DNA of 64,000 nt from Planctomycetota bacterium. Lineage in GTDB: Bacteria; Planctomycetota; PLA2. The notes beneath the pieces are model-generated. The model had not been told where the DNA came from. It did no database searches and saw only the letters and a list, made by a program, of their open reading frames with translations. The translations under genes and the position numbers were made by a program. The stretch covers positions 1 through 64,000 of the forward strand of contig JAJFFH010000045.1 of the NCBI GenBank assembly GCA_021776735.1, read 5' to 3'. Of the stretch, positions 32,704 through 41,249 are shown in pieces. Every line of letters starts with the position of its first letter. Position 1 is the stretch's first letter.

Positions 32704-33942
32704 CTACTTCAGTCCGTACTTCGCCTTGTACTTCTCGAACAGAACCTTCTGCTTGTTCGAAAGGTTGATTCTTCGGCCGTCGATCCAGGCGGCTTCGACC
32801 TTGGTGGGGATCTCCAGCGGGTCGCCGTTGCAGATAAACAGCGTGGCGGCCTTGCCCTTTTCGATCGAGCCCAGGTCCTTGTCCACTCCGAGAACTTTGG
32901 CGGCGCTGAGTGTGATCGCGCGAATCGCGGCGTCGCGGTCTAGACCGTAGGCGCAGGCGCGACCCGCGGCGTACGGCAGGTTGCGTTCGTTCGGAATGCG
33001 CTCGCCGCTGGCGAGGCACCAGGTCAGGCCCGCCGCTTCGAGTTTGGCGGGGAGGCGGTAGGTCTCGTCGAAGTCCGCGTCCGCGCGCTTGGGAAAGCGG
33101 TGGATGCTGCGGATCAGGATCGGCGTGTTCGTGCGCTTCAGCAGGTCGGCGCACAGCGGCGCGTCGCGACCGCCGACGATGACCGCGCGCAGCCTGTTGC
33201 GCCGCGCGAAAGCGAGCGCGCCCGTGATCTGGTCGTACGTGTCGGCCAGGAAAAAGACCGGCCGCTTGCGGGCGAGCGACGGTTCGAACGCCTCCTTGCG
33301 GACGTCCACGCGCAGTTTCGGGTCCGACTTTCTCTTCCGCAGGTAGGCCGCGGCTTCCGCAAACGCGTGCGCCAGCGTATGCGTGTCCTTGGCCTTCTTG
33401 TTGCCGGGCCAGGCGACCACCAGTCCGGCGTCGCGGCGCACGGCCATGTCCTCCCACGTCCAACCGTCGGTGCGCATCACGCTGGCGCGGCCGGGGATCA
33501 GGCCGCCGCGCGGGAACACTCCGAACACCAGTACGCCGTTGGAGCGCGTGACCGGAAGCAGGGTCGAGTCGGGATTGACCGCGACGGCGGCGTAGGCCTC
33601 CGGGGTCATCGCTCCGACCTCGTTCATGTCGCGCGTCGCGCGAACCGCTCCGATTTCGCGCAGCCCGAGCTGCGTGTAGGGTGCGATGAACCCGGGGTAG
33701 ACGTGCTTGCCCCTGCCATCGATGATCTCGATGCCATCTCCGGCCTTGAGCGGGCCCGCGCCGACCGCGGTGATGCGGCCCTTGGTGAACACCACGTAGC
33801 CCTGCTTGATCGTGGGGCCGGACACGGGGTGGATCGTCGCGTTGACGATTCCCACCGTTCGACGCTGCGGCGGCGCCTTGGGGGTGAGGTCTTGGGCAAG
33901 CGCGCCCGACACGGCGAGCAGGAAACACACGGCCAGCCTCAT
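32704..33942 (-). CDS. Exported amidohydrolase-like protein (imidazolonepropionase-like)
   Basis: 412 residues from MRLAVCFLLAVSGALAQD (signal peptide). Composite-domain start 'VNATIHPVSGPTIKQGYVVFTKGRITAVGAGP' and end 'GIDKDLGSIEKGKAATLFICNGDPLEIPTKVEAAWIDGRRINL'-type blocks are those of amidohydrolases. The HxH metal motif is replaced by 'GKHVYPGFIAPYTQLGL', so it may be inactive. Start overlaps the upstream amidohydrolase stop (ATGA), and the two probably form a complex. Confidence 0.78.
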   Translation of the reverse strand: MRLAVCFLLAVSGALAQDLTPKAPPQRRTVGIVNATIHPVSGPTIKQGYVVFTKGRITAVGAGPLKAGDGIEIIDGRGKHVYPGFIAPYTQLGLREIGAVRATRDMNEVGAMTPEAYAAVAVNPDSTLLPVTRSNGVLVFGVFPRGGLIPGRASVMRTDGWTWEDMAVRRDAGLVVAWPGNKKAKDTHTLAHAFAEAAAYLRKRKSDPKLRVDVRKEAFEPSLARKRPVFFLADTYDQITGALAFARRNRLRAVIVGGRDAPLCADLLKRTNTPILIRSIHRFPKRADADFDETYRLPAKLEAAGLTWCLASGERIPNERNLPYAAGRACAYGLDRDAAIRAITLSAAKVLGVDKDLGSIEKGKAATLFICNGDPLEIPTKVEAAWIDGRRINLSNKQKVLFEKYKAKYGLK

Positions 33943-36689
33943 CGTGCACCTCCGCAGACGCCGCAGCGAGCGGCCCGAAACTTCTCCATCCACCAGATGC
34001 GGGTGGGCACATCGCCGTCCGTTTGCTTTTTTCGGTCTTGTTTCGCCCTGGGCGAGCGTAGCACCTTTGCGATCAGGCGCCGGCGCTCTGCGGCGATGGT
34101 CTTGCGGGCCTCGCCGTCGGTGTTCTCGGACCAGTACTCGCGCCCGTCGATCCAGGTAGCGACGCAATGCGTGTAGACCGACAGCGGATCGCCGGACCAG
34201 ATCGCGAGGTCGGCGTCCTTGCCGTTTTCGAGTGAGCCGATGCGGTCGCCGACGCCGAGTTGGATTGCCGGGTTGATGGTCACGAACTTGAACGCTTCGG
34301 CGCGCGGCACGCCGCCGTACTTCACCGCCTTGGCGGCTTCGAGGTTGAGGCGGCGCGCGAGTTCGTCCGAGTCGGAGTTGAAGCTGACGAGCACGCCGAC
34401 CGCGCGCATGAGGGCGCCGTTGTACGGGATCGCGTCCTGCACCTCGACCTTGTACGCCCACCAGTCGCTGAACGCGCTGCCGCCGATCGCCGCGTCCTTG
34501 ATCGCGTCGGCAACCTTGTAGCCCTCGAGCACGTGCTGGAACGTGCCGATGCGAAAGCCGAAGTCACGCGCGACGCGGCAGAGCATCAGGATTTCGTCCT
34601 GGCGGTAGCTGTGGCAGTGGATCAGCCGTTCGCCGGCGAGGATTTCGGCAAGCGCTTCGAGTTCGAGATCGACCTTGTCGACGTCGTTGCGCCGCGCGTA
34701 CGCCTGCGCCGCATGAAAGCGATCGCGGATCAGCGCCTCGACGCCCATGCGCGTTTGCGGGTAGCGCGTCTTGTACTCGTCGCCCCAGTTGCTCTGCTTG
34801 ACGTTCTCGCCGAGCGCGAACTTGATGCCCGGCGGGGCCGCCAAAAAATGCATGCCGTTCGGATCGCGCACGCCCCAGCGAATCTTGTTGACCTGGTTCT
34901 GCCCGCCGATCGGGTTCGCGGATCCGTGCAGGTTGTTGACCGTCGTCACGCCCGCGGCGAGTTGGCGATACCACGAGATCGAGTCGGGGTTGGTCACGTC
35001 GCCGATGCGTACTTCGGCGGTCACCGCCTGGCCGGAGTCGTTCACGCCGCCGGAAATCCCGGTGTGCGAATGGCAGTCGACGATTCCAGGCGTGATGTGC
35101 CGCCCCGACACGTCGATCGTCGCCGCGCCGAGCTGCCCTTTGCGGCGCGGGCCTACGTACACGATCTTGCCGTCCCTGATCTCGACCTCGCCGTCCGTAA
35201 CGATGCCGGCGGGCCCGCTCGTCCAAACGGTCGCGCCGACGAACCGGACATGGCGCATCTTTGGCAGAGCCGCTCGTGCGTACGGCCCGAACGGATAACC
35301 AAACGTCTCGGGAACGGGATCGGCCTTCGTCTTGGACGTCTTCGGCTTCGTCTTCGGTTCCGCAGTCTCCCCGATTGCCTTGCGTGTCGCGCGCCACGAA
35401 AATCGCCGTCCGTCCGCTTCGATCCCGTGTCCTTCGATCGTGTCGCCCGCGACGATGCCCGACAACACCAGCGGCCCCTGAAACACCATGTGCACGTGCT
35501 GTCCGCGCACGGTGTGCTCGCGCGCCGCCTTGCCGTCCCGCGTGACCTTGCCCTTTTTCCAGACCAGCTTGCCGCGCGCGCCCAAGTCCCACTCGCCGTC
35601 GAGCTTCGGCTTGGGTGCCTGCAATTCGTAGCGCTTGCCGTCGATCCACACCGCGCGGAACGGCGTGTCGGGAGCAAACAGCGACGGTGACGAACGGACG
35701 GCGATGTTGGCTCGCTTGCCCGGGTCGAGGGTGCCGAGTTCCTTGTCGATGCCGAGCAGTTTTGCCGGGTGCGTGGTCAGCATCGCCAGCGCTCGGTCTT
35801 TCTTGAGGCCGTGGCGGATCGCCTCGCCCAGGTTGCGCGCGAAGTTCTTGCGGTCGAGTTTGGCCGCGGTCAGCGCGACGGTGACGCCCGCGTCGTCGAG
35901 CCGGCGGGCCGTCGTCGGCGCCTGTTCCCACGTCATCAGCTCGCGCAGGTCCACGGACTCGCGCGTTGACACGGAGGCCACATCGGGCGCGGGCGGGAAC
36001 CGCAGCGGCAAGACGACCGGCAGTCCGGTCGCGGCGATCGCGTGCAGGCGGCGGAATTCGAGCCCGCTGCCCAAGAGCAACGCCGTCCGTTCAAACGCCG
36101 TCGCGATCCTGGCGCTGCGCAGCGCCTGGAGTTCGTTCTCGGTGTCGAACGCGAGCGGGAGTTTCGTCTTCTTGTCGTACAGCCCTTGGCGGAGCACGGC
36201 GATGGCGCCCATCTCCGACGTGGGAAAGCCGTCTTTGCCGCGTTTTTTGCGGTCAAAGCCGCATGCGTAGTAGACGTCTTTCTTGTATTCCGCAGGCTTG
36301 TCGGCCAGGGACACAAGGCGCGCCGCTCCGCGCCAGTTTCCCTTGGCCGGGGCGTGGACGGCGGCGCCGAACCCGAGTTTGCGCAGCCCCTGCGCGTCGA
36401 GTGTGGCGTCGGTTTGCACGGGCGCGTACGCGTCGAGGAACGCGGCGTGGATCGTGCAGCCCTTGCAATCCCAAATGCGCGCCCCGGCCGGAACGGGGTT
36501 GGGCGAGACCGCCGCGATCTTGCCGTCGCGGATGAGGACCGTCCAGCCGCGACGCACCTCGCCGGGGCGCACGAAGACGTCGCCGCCGACGAGAGCGTGG
36601 AACGCCGGATCGACGGGCTCGGGGCCGTTCGGCGGATCTTCCCCCGACGTCACGAGACAAAGAACGAGGAGCCAGGGGACGCTGCGCAT
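33939..36689 (-). CDS. Exported double amidohydrolase, N-terminal half lacking the HxH motif
   Basis: 916 residues with signal peptide (MRSVPWLLVLCLVTSG). The N-terminal amidohydrolase-like half (about 30-360) has 'GCTIHAAFLDAYAPVQTD' in place of the metal-binding HxH. The C-terminal half (about 480-890) is complete: 'ITPGIVDCHSHTGISGG', 'AGVTTVNNLHGSAN', 'RLIHCHSYRQDEIL', 'GTFQHVLEGYK', 'SDWWAYKVEVQD'. Likely one active and one degenerate metal-hydrolase domain in a single chain. The tail 'KKQTDGDVPTRIWWMEK' comes from a dispersed repeat. Substrate unknown. Confidence 0.82.
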   Translation of the reverse strand: MRSVPWLLVLCLVTSGEDPPNGPEPVDPAFHALVGGDVFVRPGEVRRGWTVLIRDGKIAAVSPNPVPAGARIWDCKGCTIHAAFLDAYAPVQTDATLDAQGLRKLGFGAAVHAPAKGNWRGAARLVSLADKPAEYKKDVYYACGFDRKKRGKDGFPTSEMGAIAVLRQGLYDKKTKLPLAFDTENELQALRSARIATAFERTALLLGSGLEFRRLHAIAATGLPVVLPLRFPPAPDVASVSTRESVDLRELMTWEQAPTTARRLDDAGVTVALTAAKLDRKNFARNLGEAIRHGLKKDRALAMLTTHPAKLLGIDKELGTLDPGKRANIAVRSSPSLFAPDTPFRAVWIDGKRYELQAPKPKLDGEWDLGARGKLVWKKGKVTRDGKAAREHTVRGQHVHMVFQGPLVLSGIVAGDTIEGHGIEADGRRFSWRATRKAIGETAEPKTKPKTSKTKADPVPETFGYPFGPYARAALPKMRHVRFVGATVWTSGPAGIVTDGEVEIRDGKIVYVGPRRKGQLGAATIDVSGRHITPGIVDCHSHTGISGGVNDSGQAVTAEVRIGDVTNPDSISWYRQLAAGVTTVNNLHGSANPIGGQNQVNKIRWGVRDPNGMHFLAAPPGIKFALGENVKQSNWGDEYKTRYPQTRMGVEALIRDRFHAAQAYARRNDVDKVDLELEALAEILAGERLIHCHSYRQDEILMLCRVARDFGFRIGTFQHVLEGYKVADAIKDAAIGGSAFSDWWAYKVEVQDAIPYNGALMRAVGVLVSFNSDSDELARRLNLEAAKAVKYGGVPRAEAFKFVTINPAIQLGVGDRIGSLENGKDADLAIWSGDPLSVYTHCVATWIDGREYWSENTDGEARKTIAAERRRLIAKVLRSPRAKQDRKKQTDGDVPTRIWWMEKFRAARCGVCGGAR
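34010..34034 (-). repeat. Dispersed repeat copy, full consensus, in amidohydrolase tail
   Basis: Exact core at 34010-34020 with full extension GTTTGCTTTTTTC; read as K-K-Q-T-D-G-D-V shortly before the stop codon. Confidence 0.85.
35401..35420 (-). repeat. Dispersed repeat copy inside amidohydrolase, one mismatch
   Basis: AATCGCCGTCCGTCCGCTTC on top; read as E-A-D-G-R-R-F in the linker between the two amidohydrolase halves. Confidence 0.65.
35696..35706 (+). repeat. Dispersed repeat copy inside amidohydrolase
   Basis: Exact core; read as A-N-I-A-V-R-S at the end of the N-terminal half. Confidence 0.75.
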
Positions 36690-36737
36690 GATCCGCAGGG
36701 TATCCGGTGAGCCCTGCGACCGAACAGGCCAAAGGCG

Positions 36738-37988
36738 CTATTTCGCCTCGACGTCGGTGAAGATCAGGTCGCTCTTGTATACCGTGAGGCCGAACGGACC
36801 GTCGGGCAGCTCCCATGGACCAAAGCCGGTGTTGCCGATCATCATCAGAACCCCGTTCTTGCGCCGGAACAGTGCAAAGACCGGGTCCTTTTGGCCCTCG
36901 ACCGACGGGACGTGGCCGCGCTCCATGATCTTCCACTTGCCGTCGATCATGCGCTGGATGTGGACGAAGCCGCCCCAGTCGAGTGCCGCCACGGAGAAGT
37001 TCCTGGGATCTTCGTAGTGCAGCACCACGCCGCCGCGCCACCCTTTGGGCTTGCCGGCAATGCGCATCGTTGCGGTGAACTGCTTTGAAGACAGCTTCAG
37101 GACGGCGATGCTCCATACCTTCTTGTCCGCGCCGCGCAGCGACTTGGGACCAGCGCTCTGCCACTCGTTGTGCACGTAGCGCCACGGCTGCTGGTTGGCC
37201 CTGAGCCATGCGAGAAACTTCGGCCCCAACGTCTTGGGCGGCCCGATCATGCGCTTGTAGAGCTTGCTCGCCTGGTTGCCCGCGTCGAGTTTTTTGGCGA
37301 AGCCCTTGAACTTGCCGATCGGCTTGCCCGCGTTGCCGGTGGCGGCGAAGCGAAAGAGCGCCCAAGCCATGCCGTACGACGACATTTCCTTTGAGGACAC
37401 GGTCTGGGCGAGGTCGAAGCCGGGCTTGGATGCCTCGTCGAGCGCACGCTTCGGTTCGTCGTCGAGGTTGACCAGCGGGACGACGCCGAGCTGCAGTTTC
37501 TGGCCGTCCCAGTGGTGATGCGCGAGGTACTCGGCGACGCCCTCGGTCCACCATTTCACCGCCGGATTCTTGTTCTTGGTGCGGGAGAGAAAGTGATACT
37601 GGTGCGCCGCCTCGTGGATCAGGAGATGGCGGCTCTTGTACTTCGTGCCCTGCCGGAACGCGTAGGCCGTCCTGGTCGGCGGCCAGTACATGCCCCCGCC
37701 CTTGTCCGGCGGTGTGCCGCCGTCATCGCGAATCGCCTTCACCATGGCGCCGCGGGTCGTGAAGTACCGTACGCGCAGTTTGGTGCCCTTCTTGACCTTG
37801 GGTTTTTTTTGCAAGAATGCCTTGAACTGCGGCCACGCGGATTCGAGCACGCGCCCGTATTCGTCCGCCCGCGCCTTGTCGTTCGCGTCGCCCGTGTATT
37901 CGAGATGGTAGTGCGCGGTCTCGACGACGTGGGTCTCGGCGTGTGCGGCCGCGGCCGTGAGAAAAAGCGCAATCAGGGGGCGGGGCAT
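36738..37988 (-). CDS. Exported HExxH metallopeptidase-like protein
   Basis: 416 residues from MPRPLIALFLTAAAAHAETHVV (signal peptide). A zinc motif 'LLIHEAAHQYHFLSR' (HExxH) is followed by 'WWTEGVAEYLAHHHWDGQ' with candidate Glu ligand, as in DUF1570-like planctomycete proteins. N-terminal 'YHLEYTGDANDKARADEYGRVLESAWPQFKAFL' also fits. The C-terminal ~120 residues form a beta-rich domain. The open frame upstream of 37988 includes a dispersed repeat and overlaps the divergent gene, so it is not used. First gene of a minus-strand run with the amidohydrolases. Confidence 0.78.
   Translation of the reverse strand: MPRPLIALFLTAAAAHAETHVVETAHYHLEYTGDANDKARADEYGRVLESAWPQFKAFLQKKPKVKKGTKLRVRYFTTRGAMVKAIRDDGGTPPDKGGGMYWPPTRTAYAFRQGTKYKSRHLLIHEAAHQYHFLSRTKNKNPAVKWWTEGVAEYLAHHHWDGQKLQLGVVPLVNLDDEPKRALDEASKPGFDLAQTVSSKEMSSYGMAWALFRFAATGNAGKPIGKFKGFAKKLDAGNQASKLYKRMIGPPKTLGPKFLAWLRANQQPWRYVHNEWQSAGPKSLRGADKKVWSIAVLKLSSKQFTATMRIAGKPKGWRGGVVLHYEDPRNFSVAALDWGGFVHIQRMIDGKWKIMERGHVPSVEGQKDPVFALFRRKNGVLMMIGNTGFGPWELPDGPFGLTVYKSDLIFTDVEAK
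37100..37110 (+). repeat. Dispersed repeat copy inside metallopeptidase gene
   Basis: Exact 11-base core but without the ACGG extension; read as S-I-A-V-L. Weak flanks make this a marginal copy. Confidence 0.5.
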
Positions 37989-38020
37989 AACGTTTATCGT
38001 ACGGGTTAGAATCGAGCCCC

Positions 38021-38662
38021 ATGCGTAGAAACATCGCCGTCCTAGGGCTTTTGTTGTGTCTCGGTGCGGTCTTTGCAAAAGACGACGCGACCGACAGGGC
38101 CAAGACCGAGAAAATGATCGTCGACGGGCTCACCGCGTTCCGCGAACGCGCGGACGAGACGTGTGTCGATCTGTTGCAAAAGGTGATCAGCCGGATCAAT
38201 GCGTCCTCGGCGACCGGCCTCGCGGCAATCCTGCCCAAGAAGTTTCCCAAAGAGTTCGGGGCGGGCGAGGTGAAGACCAGCTCGGGCACCTGGGGGAACG
38301 GTGCGAACACGATGCAGTGGCGTACGGCGACCCAGCGTTGGACGAACAAGACCACCGGCGCACGTATCACCGCGACGGCGTCGAACTCGCCGCAGATGGT
38401 GAAGGCCGGGCGGATGGGGTTCGACATGTACAAGAACAACGCCCAGATGAAGGCGGCGATGGCCGCGCAGGGCATCGAGATCAGCGAGCGCGAGGGCTTC
38501 GGCATCATGATCTCGAATTCCAGAGGGCGGCCGAATGTTCAGATCTTCGGCAAGCTCTTGATGCTCCAGATTCAATTGTCCGCGGGTGAGAAGAAGATCG
38601 TGACGGACGCGATCGACTCGTTGGATTGGGCCAAGATGAAAAAGGCTGACGAAAGGAAATAA
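38021..38662 (+). CDS. Secreted protein of unknown function
   Basis: 213 residues with a signal peptide (MRRNIAVLGLLLCLGAVFAKDD) whose first codons are supplied by a dispersed repeat. The mature part ('AAILPKKFPKEFGAGEVKTSSGTWGNGANTMQWRTATQRWTNK') matches no family I recognise; no cysteines suggest disulfides and no catalytic motif is seen. The stop shares its last base with the start of the heavy-metal-domain lipoprotein gene (TAATG), so they are co-translated. Confidence 0.75.
   Translation: MRRNIAVLGLLLCLGAVFAKDDATDRAKTEKMIVDGLTAFRERADETCVDLLQKVISRINASSATGLAAILPKKFPKEFGAGEVKTSSGTWGNGANTMQWRTATQRWTNKTTGARITATASNSPQMVKAGRMGFDMYKNNAQMKAAMAAQGIEISEREGFGIMISNSRGRPNVQIFGKLLMLQIQLSAGEKKIVTDAIDSLDWAKMKKADERK
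38032..38042 (-). repeat. Dispersed repeat copy forming the start of a signal peptide
   Basis: Exact core on the minus strand, GAAACATCGCCGTCC on top; codons 3-7 (R-N-I-A-V-L) of the secreted protein. Confidence 0.7.
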
Positions 38663-39075
38663 TGCTTCGATTCGGAATCCTCTCCCTGATGGCGTTCGCG
38701 GTTGCGTGCGGCGGCGAAGACAAGGCCGCGACGGACGGTTGCGGCAGTGGTTGCGGCGACACGCCGCCCGCGAAGGTCAATACCCCGCCTGCGAAGGTCG
38801 ATGTGCCGAAGATCGCGGACAAGACCCCGAAGGCCGCCGACAAGCCGAGCGACAACGCGCTCAAGACCGTGCAGCTCGACATCACGGGCATGTCGTGAGG
38901 GACCATGTGTACTGCCGCCGTGCGCGGCATTCTGGGCAAGGTTCCCGGCGTGGAGTCGGCCGAGGTCGACTTCGACAGCAAGACTGCGACCGTGAAGTAC
39001 AAGGGTGCTCTCCCCGCGGAGACCCTCACCAGCGCGATCAACAAGACGCGCTTCAAGGCCAAGGTCAAACAGTAG
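38662..39075 (+). CDS. Candidate selenoprotein: lipoprotein with HMA domain, in-frame UGA
   Basis: 137 residues if UGA at 38896-38898 is decoded. A lipoprotein signal (MLRFGILSLMAFAVACGG) and a Pro/Ala/Lys linker precede 'LKTVQLDITGMS-[UGA]-GTMCTAAVRGILGKVPGVESAEVDFDSKTATVKYKGALPAETLTSAINKTRFKAKVKQ', a full heavy-metal-associated domain. The UGA sits exactly where the family has the first cysteine of its GMxC-x(2-3)-C metal site, and the frame stays open and family-like for 58 codons to a TAG. A two-tier hairpin starts directly after the UGA. Decoding would give Sec at residue 79. The alternative is a fresh nonsense mutation truncating the protein at 78 residues. Confidence 0.75.
38899..38946 (+). 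promoter_or_regulatory. SECIS-like hairpin directly after the in-frame UGA
   Basis: GGGACC (38899-38904) can pair with GGTTCCC (38940-38946, one bulge). Inside it, TGCCGC (38913-38918) pairs perfectly with GCGGCA (38924-38929) around the loop CGTGC. The apical loop lies about 20 nt from the UGA, within the spacing known for bacterial SECIS elements. Confidence 0.6.
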
Positions 39076-39084
39076 CCGACTAGC

Positions 39085-39141
39085 GAAAGCCTGAAGCTTT
39101 CCCGGGGACGGACAATTCGGCCTTGTCCGAGTCCGTCCCCG
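39085..39141 (+). terminator. Two consecutive hairpins after the HMA gene
   Basis: GAAAGC-CTGAA-GCTTTC at 39085-39101, then CGGGGACGGAC (39103-39113) with GTCCGTCCCCG (39131-39141), followed by TTTC. Likely the terminator of the secreted-protein/HMA unit. The TTG start of the MFS gene (39123) lies in the loop of the second hairpin, which questions that start or hints at control. Confidence 0.5.
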
Positions 39142-40403
39142 TTTCTTCGCCCCTCCCCGTGTCGGCACCCGCGCCCCGGATTGCGCGGTACACCTTCGCG
39201 CGCCACTGGCCCGCGTCGCTGTGCGAGGGGCTCGCGTTCGGGGTCGTCAACCTGACGCCGTTCGTGATCAAGCGGTCGCTCGGCGCGCCGGGATGGTTCG
39301 TGCCGCTGTTCATCATGTTGTGGCAGGTGCCGTGGATCCTCACGCCCGCCGTGGGGACCATGCTGGCTGCGGCGCACCCGCAACGGCTGTGGCGGCGACT
39401 CGCGTGGCTTGCCTGGGTGCCGTTCCTGTTGCTCGCGTTCCAGCCGGTCGTGTCCACGACAGCCGGCCACGGACAGGGCAGCATCCTCTTTTTTCTGGTG
39501 CCGATCCTGTGGCACTACTTTACGGCGGTCGCGGTCGTGCCGCACCGCGGCGCGATGGTGCGCACGAACTACCCGCGCAGCGTTCGCGGCCGGTTCTGGG
39601 GCATGGTCACGGGCATCGGCCTCATCGGCTCGGCCGTGATGGCGCTGTTGGCGGGCCGGCTCCTGGACATCGACGCCCGCTTTGTCCGCCTCCTCTACCC
39701 CGCGGCAGCCGTCTTGGGCGTGATCGCTTTTTACAACAACGCCCGCATCCGCTGGCACAGCCAAGGACGGCGATCTCTGCGGCCTCTCGGCGAAACGGCG
39801 ACGCAGGCGATGCGCCGCGCGTGGCACGAGGCGATCGCGATCCTCCGCAAGGACCGCGACTTTCGCATCTACGAAGCCGGCTTCATGCTCTACGGCATCG
39901 GTTTTCTGTGCAGCGTGGGGCTCTTGCACCTGTACGCGGAGGGTCCCCTGAGCCTCTCGTACGGCGAGTGGACGCTCGCGCAGTTCCTCGCGTTTCCCCT
40001 CGGCCAGATCGTCGGGGCAGCGGTGCTCGGCCGCGTCGCGGACCGGGTCGGCATGTCGCGCACCGCCGCTATCGCCTTCGTGCTACTCGCCGCGTTCTTC
40101 GGCTTGATGCCGCTCGTCGGCTCCGCCGCCGGCCTGTTCGCCGCGTACCTTCTCTGGGGCCTCGGCATGGGCGGCATCATGATCTCGTGGTCGTTGGGAC
40201 CGCTGCACTTCGCCCCGGACGGCAAGGGCCACATGTACACCGCCCTACACTTCGCGCTGGTCGGCGTGCGTAGCCTGTTCGCCCCGGCCCTGGGCTACGC
40301 CGCCAAGGTCTGGTTCGGTTACGGCGCGGCCTTCGGGCTGTCGGTCGTGTTTCTGCTCGCCGCAGCGTGGATGGTGAACACCCTCGTCCGTCGCGGGCAT
40401 TGA
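39123..40403 (+). CDS. MFS-type membrane transporter
   Basis: About 426 residues with roughly ten to twelve hydrophobic segments ('FVPLFIMLWQVPWILTPAVGTMLAA', 'GMVTGIGLIGSAVMALLAGRLL', 'FLAFPLGQIVGAAVLGRVADRVGMSRTAAIAFVLLAAFFGL', 'YAAKVWFGYGAAFGLSVVFLLAAAWMV'). The loop motif 'GRVADRVGMSR' fits major facilitator proteins. Substrate unknown. Start uncertain: TTG 39123 lies in a hairpin loop; GTG 39159 is in frame and would avoid it. A weak repeat copy at 39765 falls in the central cytoplasmic loop. Confidence 0.78.
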   Translation: MSESVPVSSPLPVSAPAPRIARYTFARHWPASLCEGLAFGVVNLTPFVIKRSLGAPGWFVPLFIMLWQVPWILTPAVGTMLAAAHPQRLWRRLAWLAWVPFLLLAFQPVVSTTAGHGQGSILFFLVPILWHYFTAVAVVPHRGAMVRTNYPRSVRGRFWGMVTGIGLIGSAVMALLAGRLLDIDARFVRLLYPAAAVLGVIAFYNNARIRWHSQGRRSLRPLGETATQAMRRAWHEAIAILRKDRDFRIYEAGFMLYGIGFLCSVGLLHLYAEGPLSLSYGEWTLAQFLAFPLGQIVGAAVLGRVADRVGMSRTAAIAFVLLAAFFGLMPLVGSAAGLFAAYLLWGLGMGGIMISWSLGPLHFAPDGKGHMYTALHFALVGVRSLFAPALGYAAKVWFGYGAAFGLSVVFLLAAAWMVNTLVRRGH

Positions 40404-40562
40404 AGGTCCGGGATCGGGATCCGCCGTCGCCATCGGGCCATGTCGGACAAGTCGGGATCGGGTCGTGACTACCTAGCGGGTTGTTCGAAGGATCGACTCC
40501 CGCGTCTTTGGCAAGCGCTACGTGCCACGAAGTTCACGAAGATCACGAAGGGCCCGACGGTG

Positions 40563-41096
40563 TTACTTCAGCCAGTCTGCTTGCAGGATGGCCATGAGCA
40601 GGCGATCGTGCCATTCACCGTTGCGGAAGTAGGCTTCGCGCATCCGGCCCTCGATCTCGAAGCCGCATTTTTCGTAGGCGGCGATGGCGCGCTTGTTGGG
40701 CGCGTGCACGTGCAGGTGAACGCGGTGCAGGTTCATCTCGCGAAACGCGTAGTCGAGCATCAGCCGTACGGCTTCGGTGCCGAGTCCCTGGCCCCAGAGC
40801 TCTTTCGGCCCGATGATGATGGCCAGTTCGCCGTCGCGGTTTTTCAGGTCCGCGCCCCAAACGCTGATGTTCCCGATCAGCGCGCCGGTCTCTTTCAGGA
40901 CGATCGAGAACCCGGCGGCGTCTGTGCCGTCCTTGCTCCACAGCTCAAACAACGCGCGGTCGGTCGCGAGCTGGTTGAGCCGGATGCGGTTGACGTACTG
41001 GAGGCTGGCGATTTCGGGATCGGACCACCACTCGTGCAGTAGAGCATGGTCGTCCTCATGCAACGCCCGAAAGCGAAGTCGATCCGATTCGAACAT
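40563..41096 (-). CDS. GNAT acetyltransferase, RimJ/RimL type
   Basis: 177 residues: 'MFESDRLRFRALHEDDHALLHEWWSDPEI', 'GALIGNISVWGADLKNRDGELAIIIGPKELWGQGLGTEAVRLMLDYAFREMNLHRVHLHVHAPNKRAIAAYEKCGFEIEGRMREAYF'. The acetyl-CoA-binding 'GQGLGTEA' and the 'N-K-R-A-I-A-A-Y-E-K-C-G-F' block are typical of Acetyltransf_3 proteins. It probably acetylates a protein N-terminus or small molecule. Monocistronic; downstream intergenic DNA carries a 'CACGAAGTTCACGAAGATC' word. Confidence 0.88.
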   Translation of the reverse strand: MFESDRLRFRALHEDDHALLHEWWSDPEIASLQYVNRIRLNQLATDRALFELWSKDGTDAAGFSIVLKETGALIGNISVWGADLKNRDGELAIIIGPKELWGQGLGTEAVRLMLDYAFREMNLHRVHLHVHAPNKRAIAAYEKCGFEIEGRMREAYFRNGEWHDRLLMAILQADWLK

Positions 41097-41249
41097 GCAC
41101 GGAGCGTAACAGCTTCTCGACCAGCAGCGATCGGGAAGAAGACGGGCGGCGATGTCGCGGAGTTCTTGGCGCGCGACATCACGGCACGGTCGCGTGAGCG
41201 GCTCGCATCAGGCGGGTCGCGTGCTCGGGGACGTGAGTTCGATGAGTTT

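Noticed and set aside
37989..38078. Upstream extension of the metallopeptidase frame (MQRPHRDTTKALGRRCF...)
   Set aside because: It overlaps the divergent secreted-protein gene and runs through the dispersed repeat; the signal peptide starts at 37988.
38896..38898. Reading the UGA as an ordinary stop or frameshift making a pseudogene
   Set aside because: The downstream frame is perfectly conserved as an HMA domain and a SECIS-like hairpin follows. Kept as a caveat, not as the main call.
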